64,000 nucleotides of DNA. Origin: Welwitschia mirabilis. Taxonomy: Eukaryota; Gnetophyta; Gnetopsida; Welwitschiales. This document shows, piece by piece, positions 10,021-21,563 of the stretch (positions within the stretch are counted from its first letter, which is position 1; the number at the start of each line of letters is the position of its first letter). The notes beneath the pieces were generated by a model, which was given only the letters and a program-made list of their open reading frames with translations, was not told the DNA's origin and searched no databases. Both the position numbers and the translations under genes were made by a program. Where the stretch lies: the NCBI GenBank assembly GCA_051453625.1, contig JBOZIK010000001.1, forward strand, positions 15,717,802 through 15,781,801. Reading direction: 5' to 3'.

Positions 10021-13000
10021 AAAGCTGAGTTATATGAATTTGAAACCCTATTCTCTTGCATTTTTTGCATTTCTACATTCATATAATACTATATTTAGTA
10101 AGTGCATTGTTATTTTCTATAATTCCCTACTTAATTTATGGCATTTTGATTTTCATTATTCTTTTTAAATTTTCTCTTTATCTACTTAATATGTTAGCAT
10201 ATCACCTTAATGCACGATGTTAACTTGTAAAAAAAGATTTGAATTACTTTAAATCTATTAAATTTCTTAGTAATATTAATAAAGTTATTATATCAATCCA
10301 TCCATTATCCAATTTTACCTTTACCAAGTATATTAAAATAAGTTTATCACATATTCTAACTTTGTCAAAAGATATTCAAAAAGACAAACAAATAGTTTTA
10401 GACCTTTTTTTTTAGTTTAATCAAAAACTAGCATCATATGAATTAGAAAAGATTCATTTGCTTTTTTAGCTAATCACCTATGAATTTAAGTCCATTATTA
10501 TATAGAAAAATTAAGTTTTAAAATATATGGAATAATACCTAGTTTCTTCATTTGAAACTTAGTTATTTTTGTAAAATATTGATTGATGTAGAGTATAGTA
10601 AAATGAAGATGAATATATTCTATTAAGAAACCATGTGAGATATATGCTGCCTGATGTTTTTGAAAGACGTGTATACTACTAGTTTAAACAAACCATTATG
10701 CTTATGGATACCTCTCCATTCTATAGAGGACTAATGAATTTGTTCCTATCATAAAGCATGGCTTACCTAAATATCACTTTATGTTCATGTTAGAATTTTC
10801 ATTTTCTTTACTATGCCTTTAAAAAATAAAAATCTATTTCATTTTCTTCTTTTAGACATAAGGAGTGACATGCACATCTTGAAATCCTAAAGTATTATAT
10901 AGGCCTTATAAAGAATAAACTATTCTACCACATTTTCATGTTACAGCATGTAGCAATTTTATTGAAAAGGACTTTACTAGAAGATAGGCATGAAATGTAA
11001 TTACTATAAAACAAACTTCTAGTGATGCTTATATAATAGAATATAGTTTTGAATGTTCAACTACTAAAGAGTATTATAAATAATATCTTTGCCAATATGA
11101 CATATTAATAAATATAATAAATAAAAAGATAAAAACAAAGGAGATAAAAGTACACACATTAGTTTCTTAATTCAAATACATTGCTTTATTTAGAAGTGTA
11201 CTATCATCGATTGTTAATATATTTGAATCTTCTTCACTACACAAAGAGCTCATTTCATTGAAGCAAATTACTAGAAAAACTACCATATTAATCATAAGAA
11301 AGGAAAAGCAGATTATTAAATAATAATCTAAATATTTAGTAGAATATTAAAAACTTCAAGTCAAAATTTTTCAACATCTAGCATTAATTCATATTTCTAT
11401 GCATAAGAAAAATGGATACAATTTATGGAAAAACTTAAATCAATTGCACAAGTTTTATCATAGCATGTAAAATAAGACTGTTATACACATGATTATTTTT
11501 ATAACATTCTTTTATACATAGTTCCACAAGAGCTAGTACATTTATGTATGAGGATCTCTATAAAGAAAGAATTACAATTGGTAATAAAATTTTGGAGATA
11601 TTACTAATGTAATAATTATAGATAATTTGGTACTATGCATATAAACTCAAGAAGAATGAAGGAAAAAATAATTAAAGAAAAATTAAAAAGAGTAGGTACA
11701 ATCCTTTCTATACTAATAAAATGAAAAACTCAAGAAAGAAGTTACTAAAATAAAATAAGAAAAACATAATTTTCTATGAAATTTTTCAAAACATATGAAA
11801 AGTATAAAACAAAGATCTCAAATTCATTCATCATGTAGAAAGAATAGGTGATAAGGATGAAAAATGAAAATAAATAACTTCAATAATGCTTTAGTTAAAG
11901 ATATTCTCAAGTTACTCATCTTAAAGAAAAGAAGGAATAAATCTCTTAAGATAGGGATAAAAATGCAACAACACTCAAGAAAGTATGAAATACCATTAAG
12001 AAGCTTCATTTTAAACTTAATAAACTTTATCAACTCTAACTCTACAATAAGAATATGAACATAAGAAAACTATAAAGCCTACTGAAAAAGCTATTAAACC
12101 AACCACTCCTACTAAATCGACCACTAAAGTCGCTAATATCAAAGTAGATCTAGTAGTCAAAATGGAATAAAAACTAAACTATGAGATATAAAATTTTATA
12201 TAAATAATCATAATATAATTATTTTCTTTACATTTTTCTTTAAATCCTTTTTTTATTAAATTAATAAAAGATGAAAGTTTTGAAAAGAACTTATGTTCAT
12301 GTCAAAACTTTATTTAGGGATAAAATAGTCCATAAGACAAACTAAATATTTAAAAGAAACAAGTCATCTTCTAAAGAAGGAAAGAATACTAGTTTCTAAA
12401 AAAATTGTTTGCTAATTTAAAATGAATTAAATTAAAGCTATATATTAAAATGACATAAAGAAATAAAATAGCTATCCACCAAAATATTATCTTATGACAA
12501 AATAAGACACCTAAGAACTAAAGTAATGAAGTTTTTAAATTTTATTATTCTACTATTTTGTAAAGTAAACTTGAAAACAAAAGAAGTAAACTTAGTTTTT
12601 TAAATATCATAAACTAGAAGATGAGAGACAAAATTAGAAAGATGAATAACTAAAAAGATGAAAATGAAACAAATCCAAATCAATCCAAAAATCACAGATA
12701 GGTCTAAAAGATGTGAGATAAAATTAAAATTAAAGGGAATTATTAGTAAGTTAATATAATTGATTTAAATAATTTTTAACTTAGTGATGAAGTATGAAAT
12801 AACATGTTTTATTTTACATGCACAAGATGCAACTATTACATTTAAAAGACACAACCCTTTCAATTGGTAAAAATTATAAAGAGGAAGATCATTCATTCCG
12901 CTTAAAATAATAATAACAAGAAAAAAATGTATCTAAAGTTAATAGTAATATGATGAAATACTAAAGTCACATTGCCATAAGTACAAGGCTTTAAACAAAT

Positions 13001-14560
13001 GATTTATTGATGAACAACCTATCTAATTACATTTTTGAAATACTATATATAATGATGTTTTATTATATATCATTAATTATTTTAATTACTATACTAAAAA
13101 TTTAAAATATTATAAAGTTTTTCTATTAACTTCTTTTTTATTTTCTCCATAAAATAGCCTAAAAATTTCCATATTTAATTATAAAAGCTCTATTTAAAGC
13201 ATTCTCACATAGTATCATAGTACTATTACATTTTAATTTCAGACATAGAAAAATATTAAAAACTATCTTTTATATATTAAAAATAGTAATACAATTTATA
13301 AACTTAGTGGTTAAGAACTTAAGGATGACTAACAAGTAAAATAGAAGAGATAAAGATGGTACATCTCCTTTTAAGGAATATCAACATTAGAAAAAAAAAA
13401 ATAACAAGATTAAACTTAATTAAGAGAATAAATTAAAGGTTTCTAATAACTAATTTATATGTAGTTATATTATTAAGTTATTATTTCAAGATCAAGATTC
13501 AAAACTACAATTGAATATATTACTAAATATAAAAGTAACCATAAAAATTATCAATCTAGAGGAACATTTTTATTTTATTATAATTAGTAAGGTTGTAAAA
13601 TACATTATTTTAAATAAGATTGATGTAAAAGAATCCTCTCCATGAACACTAACATTCCCTTAGAAGATGTATTTGAAATAACAGCAAAGATAATTCATAT
13701 GATTTTAGTGGTTTATGGTTGATTTTTTATGGATTTGGAGATGTTTTAATGATCTTTGACATTTCTAAATTAAGATAATTAATGAAAAATATGATCAATA
13801 AATTATTCACAATAATGTAAAATAAAAAATAATATTAAAAAAGGTAATTAAACCTTAACTTAAATGACATGTCTTAAAGGTATAAAAAAAGAAAGAATCT
13901 TTTTGATTTTTAAATATGTATAATGAGTTTAAACTAGTAGTTACTAGAATCATAAGAAGAACTCATTATGAGTTTTGATAATTAATATTATAGCTAAAGA
14001 TTAAGATGTCATTTTGATAGTAACTATTTACTAGTATCAGAATAATCTTTTTCATGAACATAGATCAAAATGAAATTAAAACATGTTAAATTGAAATTAT
14101 GTTTTACTTTTTTCAATTTTCTTTTCATAGTTTATTTTTAAGGAAAATCATATTCAACTCAATTGTTTTATATGTTGGAACATATTTATTTAAAAACTCT
14201 CAATTGAGTCTCTTCACAACATAATAGAATGAGGTTTCAAGAAATGTAGTCATGCTATTTCATTTTATTACAAGAAGAAAGAAAAAAATTCGTTCCAATC
14301 GCATTATTGATCATCTACTTGTGATATTATTACATTATAGCTTCAAATTTACATAGATATTCATACAAAATTTTCCATTCATTTATTCATTATATCTAGC
14401 CTTTTTGAATTAGTATTATCTTTTGCAAAATCTTAATCTTTCATCTTTCATGCATTATTCTACTGGAATCTTTGATGGATAAATCCATAAAAAATTCAAG
14501 TAAAAATATTTCAATGAACCTCTTTTTAATGAATTTAATGAGCACTAGTATTGGAATTTG
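10021..14560. other. AT-rich intergenic desert
   Basis: About 4.5 kb of very AT-rich DNA without recognised genes or repeats. Short open frames near 11824-12058 run on both strands over the same bases and have low-complexity K/N/I/L composition; they are chance frames. A heavily decayed element may be hidden, but no motif supports one. Confidence 0.55.
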
Positions 14561-16150
14561 AATTGTATGTCTTTTTGGTTTATGTAACCATCTTTAATAC
14601 AATCTTAAGTATCTAATACACACACATACACTTGTATAGGGAGTCAATCCAATGTTCTATTCTAAAGAGCAATTCTAAGTACATGTGGAAAATTACTTCA
14701 TTTGTAAAGGAAATATAAATATTCTTTATTCAATTTTAAAATGAAAAATAAATGATAATGCAATGATGGATGAAATGCAATGAATTAATGTAATAATAAG
14801 ATGCAATCCTAAATGCAATTCAATAACCAAGTTTACCAACTTGTTGTTACCCAAGTTAGTTCATATATACTATATCAAAATCAAATTTAACTCAAATACA
14901 ATTAACATGAGTTCAACCTAATATATAAAGAAGACAAGAGATAAAATAGCATAAACAACATGATTTTCTTTAATTAATCATAATGTTTTTACATCCATTT
15001 AAAAGTAGTTACTTGTAAATAGAAAAAATATAGCCCACACCAATGTAAGCACCTCTTCTAAGGTAGATGAATCCCTTGCTCAATAGACATCCAAATCATC
15101 AAAAGAACAATCAATGCCTAAGATGAAAATGGACAATTTAAGAGAGTATTTATAGTCTTGAATCAATATTTTGGGTTGCCAAGAAGTAGTAACTAATAAA
15201 GTTTAATCATATTACCAATTTTATAATAGATATAATACATTTTACATTCATTAGAGTTATCATCATGCTAGGTGTCATATGGATAATATAAGAGATAGCA
15301 CTCCTATCATCTAATGTTCTCTTATAATAGTTAATTATTCTCCATGTGTCTTCTTGATGTAATTCTTGAGTTTTATTCACTTTGGCATTATTTAGATCAT
15401 AAGGTGGATGACTTTAAGTGAAAAAAAAATTGTTATCATTCTTTGAATATTACCTGATTGCATATCGTTTGGATTACACATGGATGACTATCAATAGAAA
15501 AATGAAGTTTTTATTTGTATATATTGTTTATCATCTTTTTATTATTATTTGGATGACTAGGTGAATGACATCTATGGTAACACCTATAGTAGATGCTATA
15601 GTAACTTTGCTATAGTAATTTTGTTATAGTACATGGTATTGTCCTCTTTCATCTAGAGGACATGCTAGATAATAACTATATTAACTACTACAATAACCTT
15701 CTATAGCAACTCTACTATAGTAACTCTACAATAGTAACTTAATTTCATTTTTTGAGTGTTGTTTGAATAACATGATGGATTAAAGCTATAGAAATTGCTA
15801 TAGTACCTGCTATAGAACAATGCTACAATATGTTGGTATAGTAACTTGCTCCAAGTGATATACTTTTCCTAGCTAAATCACTCTAGTCATTATTTCTTAC
15901 TCCAAGATTAATTTCTCAAGTTTAGCAACTCTAAAATCATCTAAATTGATCATATCAATCCATATTAGACACTAGGATGATAGCTATAACATCTTAATGT
16001 CATTACATTTCATTGTTGTCTCCTTATATGAATGTGAGAACTCTATCATAAATGAAACATTTCTTAAGAATCACCTATAAAGGGTCATAACCGTTAAAAA
16101 ACTATCATATTTTTATCATTGTAATATCTAGTATACTTTTATTCTTAATT
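14561..16150. other. LTR-like region of unknown family
   Basis: This stretch contains the CTATAGTAAC motif cluster and a TATA-like TATTTATAG near 15150, which together resemble an LTR. It lies left of the minus-strand Athila/Tat pol, where that element's 3' untranslated region and LTR would be expected, but no polypurine tract or terminal TG/CA could be fixed. Confidence 0.3.
15572..15850. repeat. Cluster of CTATAGTAAC-like motifs
   Basis: Variants of GCTATAGTAAC (CTATAGTAGA, GCTATAGTAATTTT, CTACAATAACC, CTACTATAGTAACTC, GCTATAGTACC, GCTACAATATG) occur roughly a dozen times in 280 bases, at irregular spacing of about 15-30 bases. The ancestral motif was probably GCTACAGTAAC before C-to-T decay. 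It is too regular for chance in AT-rich DNA. Confidence 0.6.
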
Positions 16151-18239
16151 AATTAAAAAAATACTTAAATAGACCTAAAAAATTCTTAAAACATGGTGTT
16201 AAATATGACTAACTTGGACTTACAACATAGTCACTCATTTAGCATTTATTAATTCTTGACAAAGAAAGTTAAAAAGAATAAAAGTGAGACGAATTAGAAA
16301 AGGGATGAAAAATAACACTTAATTATAAAGGGTACTTACATTATTAAATATAGAATGCACCTCATTTTACCATATCAAAAAGATATTTCAATTACATATC
16401 ATGAAAAATATATGTATTAACTTAAAAATTATGGTTTTCTTTTTATGAAAAACATATTATATTTTCAATGTACAAATTTATTCCAATCAGATTTAATTTT
16501 TTGATGATTCTAAATATTCACTCTTATGAGGGAAACAAATTTCTCCCAAATTTGAAGTAAGTTTACATGTGATGATCAAAAGAGATAAATTAAATATTCC
16601 AAGGGATGTAAAATAAAAGATAAAAACTAAGCAAAATACCATAACTCAAAAATAATTAAAAAAGAAAAGAAGGAAATGAGGGTCACACTTGATGAAGTGG
16701 AAAATGAGATGAAGATGAAACTAATTGTTAATGATGAAAGCAATAAGATGATCAATAAAAGGCTAATGAGGTGAAAGGACTTGAGCTGATAATAAGCCAA
16801 AAGGATGTAGGTTCTATGCAACATGGAAGTAAATGTGAAAATGACTTTAAGATTTATAAATAAAAATACTAAGAAAATACTAAAAATGACAAATAAACAT
16901 AAAGGTATATAAATAATATTAAATACTTTATTATAAATAAAAACTTATTAATACTTAATGATATTAATAATAGAATAACTTGATATAAAAGATGCATTAT
17001 TAATTGCTANNNNNNNNNNNNNNNNNNNNNNNNNNNNNNNNNNNNNNNNNNNNNNNNNNNNNNNNNNNNNNNNNNNNNNNNNNNNNNNNNNNNNNNNNNN
17101 NNNNNNNNNAAAAGGGTGTAGGTTCTATGCAAGATGGAAGTAAATGTGAAAATGGCTTTAAGATTTATAAATAAAAACACTTAGAAAATACTAAAAATGA
17201 AAAATAGACATAAAGGTATATAGATAATATTAACTACTTTATTCTAAATAATAACTTATTAAGAGTTAATGATATTCATCATAGAATTACTTGATATTAA
17301 AGATGCATGATTAAATGTTAAAAAACAATAAGCATCATTTGATGAGGGCAATTATTGTAACAACATCAAATAATTCTTTTGTAAAGTATTAATGTGATGT
17401 TAGAACTAAAATCAATTCAATCATTTGGTATAGAAATAATGAAACTTTGCTAATATATCATCTAATGATCAATGTATTCTATCATGCTATCAAAGTAATA
17501 GCTCTATAGTTATGTAAAATCAAGATAATAAGGTGTTGAAGAATGTTATTCCTCATGATGAGGGGAGCGTGACGAGTGCTAAGTTGGTAAGAAGCTATAG
17601 GTTAAAGCTAGATCATGACCAACAAACTCTATAATGGTGTTTTCACAACTACCAGGTCATACTATCAAAGGTTTCTTTTAGGAAAATTTACCATAGCATG
17701 CTTATGATAGAACATCATGTAGTCTATTTTTGGAATTTATATTCTTATTTTATTTTCTTCTTATTCTCTCTCTCTCTTTCCCTCTCCCTCTCCCCCCCTT
17801 TCTCCCTCCCTTCTTGCCATATATCTCTCTTTTTTCCCCTCTAATTGGCTTTGATTTCGTTTTTAAAACATTGATCAATTCTTAAAATAATAAATTAACT
17901 AAGTATAAAGTTGTAACTCATTTGACATAACTAATACTTAAGTAAAATTATCATAAACATTAAAATTTATAGATATGAAAATGTCTTGAATTGGCTAAAA
18001 TATGATGTTTATCATTTTAAACACTCTAAAATAAAGAATTACTTCCATGAAAACTTATGAAATCTAATACAAAATTAAGTTAATAAATGATCAAAAAATA
18101 AGATGATTTAACCAAGAGATCCAGCTAGAAACTACTTAAACAATGGTAAATGGAAGATGCCTCTCTTGAATAGGAGGATCGTCTAAGTCAATTGCTTTAA
18201 TTATATCCATGATATAAGAAGAATCCTCAAGTTATTAGT
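16151..18239. other. AT-rich region with gap-flanking duplication
   Basis: No gene recognised. About 220 bases ending at 17009 recur at about 90 percent identity from 17110 after a 100-N gap, so this is probably an unmerged overlap or two alleles placed in series. A pyrimidine tract at 17753-17841 is entered separately. The sequence at 18120-18239 continues from the integrase end of the Athila/Tat element and may be its 3' region. Confidence 0.45.
17753..17841. repeat. Pyrimidine tract (CT-rich microsatellite)
   Basis: Nearly 90 bases are almost pure C and T on the plus strand, starting with a short (CT)n run and continuing with CCCTCTCC and CCCCCCCTTTCTCCC. It is simple-sequence DNA. Confidence 0.85.
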
Positions 18240-19530
18240 ATAACTTAAATAATTTTTCATTAAATTTTAACCTTTGATGAGTGTTTAAGTTACAAATTTT
18301 AATAGACCCATTAAGATGTACTTTCTCTATCAGTTAAGTACTTATCCATTTATAAGTTATTTTTTTATGAAATAGATGCACTTGAGTATTAAATAAAATT
18401 ACTAATTGAGTAGATTAAAAAGATTTACTAATGAGATTTTTGTTATGGTAAAATTTGATTTGAGCTCTTTGGATGAGTTATCTATGAATATCATGATTTT
18501 ATTTTTCATCAAGGTGTTAAAGTTAAACTAGTCTATCTTGAAGATTATCATAAAAATTCATGACATTAAGTTGATAGATGGTTTTATAGGAATTGTATCA
18601 CAAATCAACAGAAAGTACATAAGTTTTACCATATGCAAGTTTGTAAGGTAAAAAACTAAGTGAATTATATTAAGTAGTTTGNNNNNNNNNNNNNNNNNNN
18701 NNNNNNNNNNNNNNNNNNNNNNNNNNNNNNNNNNNNNNNNNNNNNNNNNNNNNNNNNNNNNNNNNNNNNNNNNNNNNNNNNTCATAAAAATTCATGACAT
18801 TAAGTTGATAGATGGTTTTATAGAAATTGTATCACAATCAACAGAAAGTACATAAGTTTTACCATACACAAGTTTGTAAGGTAAAAAACTAAGTGAATTA
18901 TATTAAGTAGTTTGATAAGCTCAAAGTACATCATGAAACTTGAAAGATCAAGACTTTTTATTTTAGGAGATAAGGTTTTATAGCATTTTCTATATTTCCC
19001 TATTACATTCTTGGTTTGGCCGTTGATTTGGAGATGATAAGTGTTAGCTATTTTATGCTCAATTCCAATAGAAATTAGAAGTTTTAAAAACTATGTTTCT
19101 AAAATGAGTATCTTGGTCACTCGTCAAGATTCTAAAAAAGCCAAACATATGAAAAATATTAGATATAAGAAAAGAACATATGTTTTTAGCTTCATTTATT
19201 ATTGTAGGAATGTATTTTATTCATTTAGTTACATAATCCACAATTACTAAAATATAATTCTTATTTCAAGAAGATGGTGTAAGAGGGCATGTGAAGTCTA
19301 TATCTCAACAACTAAAAGGTTGATATTCTAAGATAAGTTGTAAGAACATGTCTTAAGGTTTAAAACGGAAACCAAAGTATTGATAAGGATCACATCTTTT
19401 AGTAAAGTCTAGTAAATATTTAAAGAGGATAGACCAATAGAATCTGCTATGAAGGATTTTCACAAAAGTTTTTTAGCCATTAAAAAAACTCTACATACAC
19501 CACCATAAGAAAGGATAAGGGCATCATATT
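18240..19530 (-). pseudogene. Athila/Tat integrase remnant
   Basis: Integrase would join element DNA to the chromosome. Minus-strand traces in order: a zinc-binding region near 19370-19520 (KILHSRFYW, CDPYQ where family members have CDRCQ); the catalytic core near 18780-19130 (TSDQDTHF for the SDxGTHF site, then a decayed HPQTxGQ block followed by NREI); SPYKLVYGK-like wording near 18640, including a duplicated part around the gap at 18682-18781; and a C-terminal piece near 18240-18420 (LVILFNTQVHLF). Many stops stand where the family has Q, W or R codons. Not functional. Confidence 0.75.
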
Positions 19531-19829
19531 ATTTCCATTCTAACACACACTTACACATGATTTAAGCTTTATGTTTTTAGTAGAGATATGGTTCATACCA
19601 TTCATAATCTCCTATTATATGAAGAAAAGTTTTTCTTTGATTGTGATTCCAATGTTAAGAAGTTTTCATGGTAAAATAATAAATGACAATGTCAACATAC
19701 TACGTAGTAGGGTGTTTATAAGAGATGAAGTAAAAATGTGCAATAGAAAATATTTGATCATCTAGAAAGATGCCTTTGGTAAGAATATCAACATAAAAAT
19801 GTATAATATGTTGTTCATAGGGAATTCTA

Positions 19830-20260
19830 AATAGATTATTAGTAACACAATTATGTTTTTCTTACTTAGCTATGATGGTTAAGTTGAATTCTTTCATTAA
19901 CAACATTCATATAATAAGTCTTCCACTATGATATTTCTTGGTTATTACATATCAACTAGAAGCATGATCAATATAAACACTTATATAGAGACTAAGAAGA
20001 TAATGTTAAATTTGATTAACATAAAATATGATAGAAAGAATTTCTTTTTCAATAGTGGTATAATTAAGTTGGACTATTAAAAGAGTTTTGTAAATGTATT
20101 AAATAACCTTATAAACTTTCTCATCTTTTTATTTTAACATACAACATATAACTATATTACTTACATTATAAATAAGTTTAAAGTCTTTATTCTAATCAAG
20201 CACATCTACAAAAAGTATTGAAGTGATTTTGTATTTCTTTTTTTTTAAAGGAATTATAAC
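19830..20260 (-). pseudogene. Athila/Tat RNase H remnant
   Basis: RNase H removes RNA from the RNA-DNA hybrid during reverse transcription. The minus strand near 19860-19990 gives VYIDHASS and MKEFNLTI, matching the family's VxTDHxAL and LLQEFDLEI regions at the end of RNase H. The N-terminal half is too decayed to delimit. It lies between RT and integrase, as expected in Ty3/gypsy pol. Confidence 0.6.
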
Positions 20261-20279
20261 AAGACTTATTCCAATCAAA

Positions 20280-20935
20280 CTTAACATCTTTTTCTAAGNN
20301 NNNNNNNNNNNNNNNNNNNNNNNNAGCATAGTCCATAATGAATCTTCAATAAAATGAGCATGATAAGAAAATACTTAACCTGACTTATTTAACATTGATT
20401 AGAGAAGGAATGGTTTTAATAATGTCTATTTTAGCAACATCCATTTAAATACCATCACTAGAAATATAATGATCTAAGTATATCTCATTCCCTACTAAGA
20501 AGTAACTCTTTTCATAATTTAAATAAAGGCCACTTTCTATGCATTAGTTGAGAACTTTTTTAATCTCTTTAAGGTTTTTCTCAAAATAATCCTCAAAGAT
20601 AAAAAATTCATCCATAAATATTTCTATATATGCTTCAATCATGTCTAAAATATTGATCATGGTATTAAAGGTTCTAGGTGCATTACAAAAATCAAGGGCA
20701 TTCTTCTAAAGGCAAAGATGCTAAAAAAAGAGGTAAAAGTTAGCTTGGCTTAATCTTCATTAACTATACATGGTTGATTATAAACACTATATCCATCAAG
20801 GAAGTAATAATAATGATGGACTTAGATCCTATGAAGAATTTGATTTAGAAAGGACAAGGAATAATGATCTTTCTTGGTGACATCATTAAGATATTAAATT
20901 ATTTTATAGTTCTTTGACATTAGTGGTATGAAAAT
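20280..20935 (-). pseudogene. Athila/Tat reverse transcriptase remnant
   Basis: Minus-strand reading gives KKDHYSLSF, YYYFLDGYSVYNQ, AFRRMP and IEIFMDEFFIFEDYFE, in RT order and at the right spacing. The catalytic FMDD is FMDE (second Asp to Glu, about 20607-20615), which would cripple the enzyme. The upstream piece stops near 20935, just where a KLN-type motif is expected, at the junction with Copia gag. A 26-N gap (20299-20324) lies at the C-terminal side. Confidence 0.8.
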
Positions 20936-21545
20936 TTCTTGATTCTTTCATTACAGTTATATTTGGCCTGTATTTTAGAATCAAGGATTTGTCCACTTTA
21001 TAAATTATCTTAGTATTTAAAATATCTCCACCAATTCTGTAACTTACATTCACAATGTTATTAAATCTTCTGAAAATTTATGTACCCTTTTTTAATCATT
21101 TATTTAAAGGTTCTTAAATTCATCTTTCTAAATCAAAAGTTTTATTTATTTGACAACTAAGATTTCATCACATATACCTTTTAAGACATTCCATATCTCT
21201 TTCATAGTTTTTCATTTATCTATATTGTTGAACTCTCATATAATAAGGAATGATTAGAATGCATGATTTATCTTTGAATCACACATGAAGGCCACAATAT
21301 CTTATTCTTTCCATTTGCTCCTAGGCTTGCCATATGTGATGTTGTTTCTTATAGTATTTATAAAATTTTATATTGGCTCTATGTATCCATCTTTAATACT
21401 TTATCAAGCCTAAGACTTAAGATACTATAAGTACATCTACATTCTAATCATCGAATAGGCATAGTTTATTCCATCACAGAGTGAAGGTCTATTGAATAGA
21501 ACCCCTTCCATAATTCACTCAAGAATGTTATTCTTTCTTATGAGT
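20936..21545 (-). pseudogene. Copia-B gag fragment (second, truncated copy)
   Basis: Minus-strand sequence closely parallels the Copia-B gag at 44220-44800: the same order of segments around CATATGTACCTTTTAAGAC, the CTTTGATAGTTTTTCAT-like block and the CTATGTATCCAT block. It encodes the N-terminal capsid (UBN2-like) part of a Copia gag. It ends abruptly at about 20935 against Athila/Tat RT, and on its 5' side (higher coordinates) runs into a primer site and LTR. It is the internal start of a second Copia-B element whose remainder is lost. Confidence 0.7.
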
Positions 21546-21550
21546 ATCCA

Positions 21551-21561
21551 CTCTAAAACCA
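21551..21561 (-). promoter_or_regulatory. Copia-B primer-binding site, truncated copy
   Basis: The reverse complement reads TGGTTTTAGAG, a decayed form of the initiator-tRNA-Met primer site TGGTATCAGAG used by plant Copia elements. Two spacer bases separate it from the LTR end at 21564, the usual spacing. Confidence 0.65.
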
Positions 21562-21563
21562 CT

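Larger units (their letters stand above)
18240..20935 (-). mobile_element. Athila/Tat-type Ty3/gypsy pol remnant
   Basis: On the minus strand RT, RNase H and integrase appear in the Ty3/gypsy order, from 20935 down to 18240. The wording of the domains (FMDxF RT centre, YGKxxxLxVD integrase region, FNxxxxLF integrase tail) matches the plant Athila/Tat clade. The element is cut at about 20935, where Copia gag sequence begins, so its gag, protease and 5' LTR are missing. Gaps at 18682-18781 (flanks duplicated, about 130 bases) and 20299-20324 interrupt it. Stops and frameshifts occur throughout. Confidence 0.8.

Noticed and set aside
11824-12058. Open frames on both strands over the same bases
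   Set aside because: Low-complexity K/N/I/L-rich products on opposite strands are expected by chance in AT-rich DNA; no motif.
16627-16824. Minus-strand 65-codon hydrophobic frame
   Set aside because: An I/L/S-rich product of purine-rich DNA; the partly duplicated neighbouring copy at 17110 does not preserve it.
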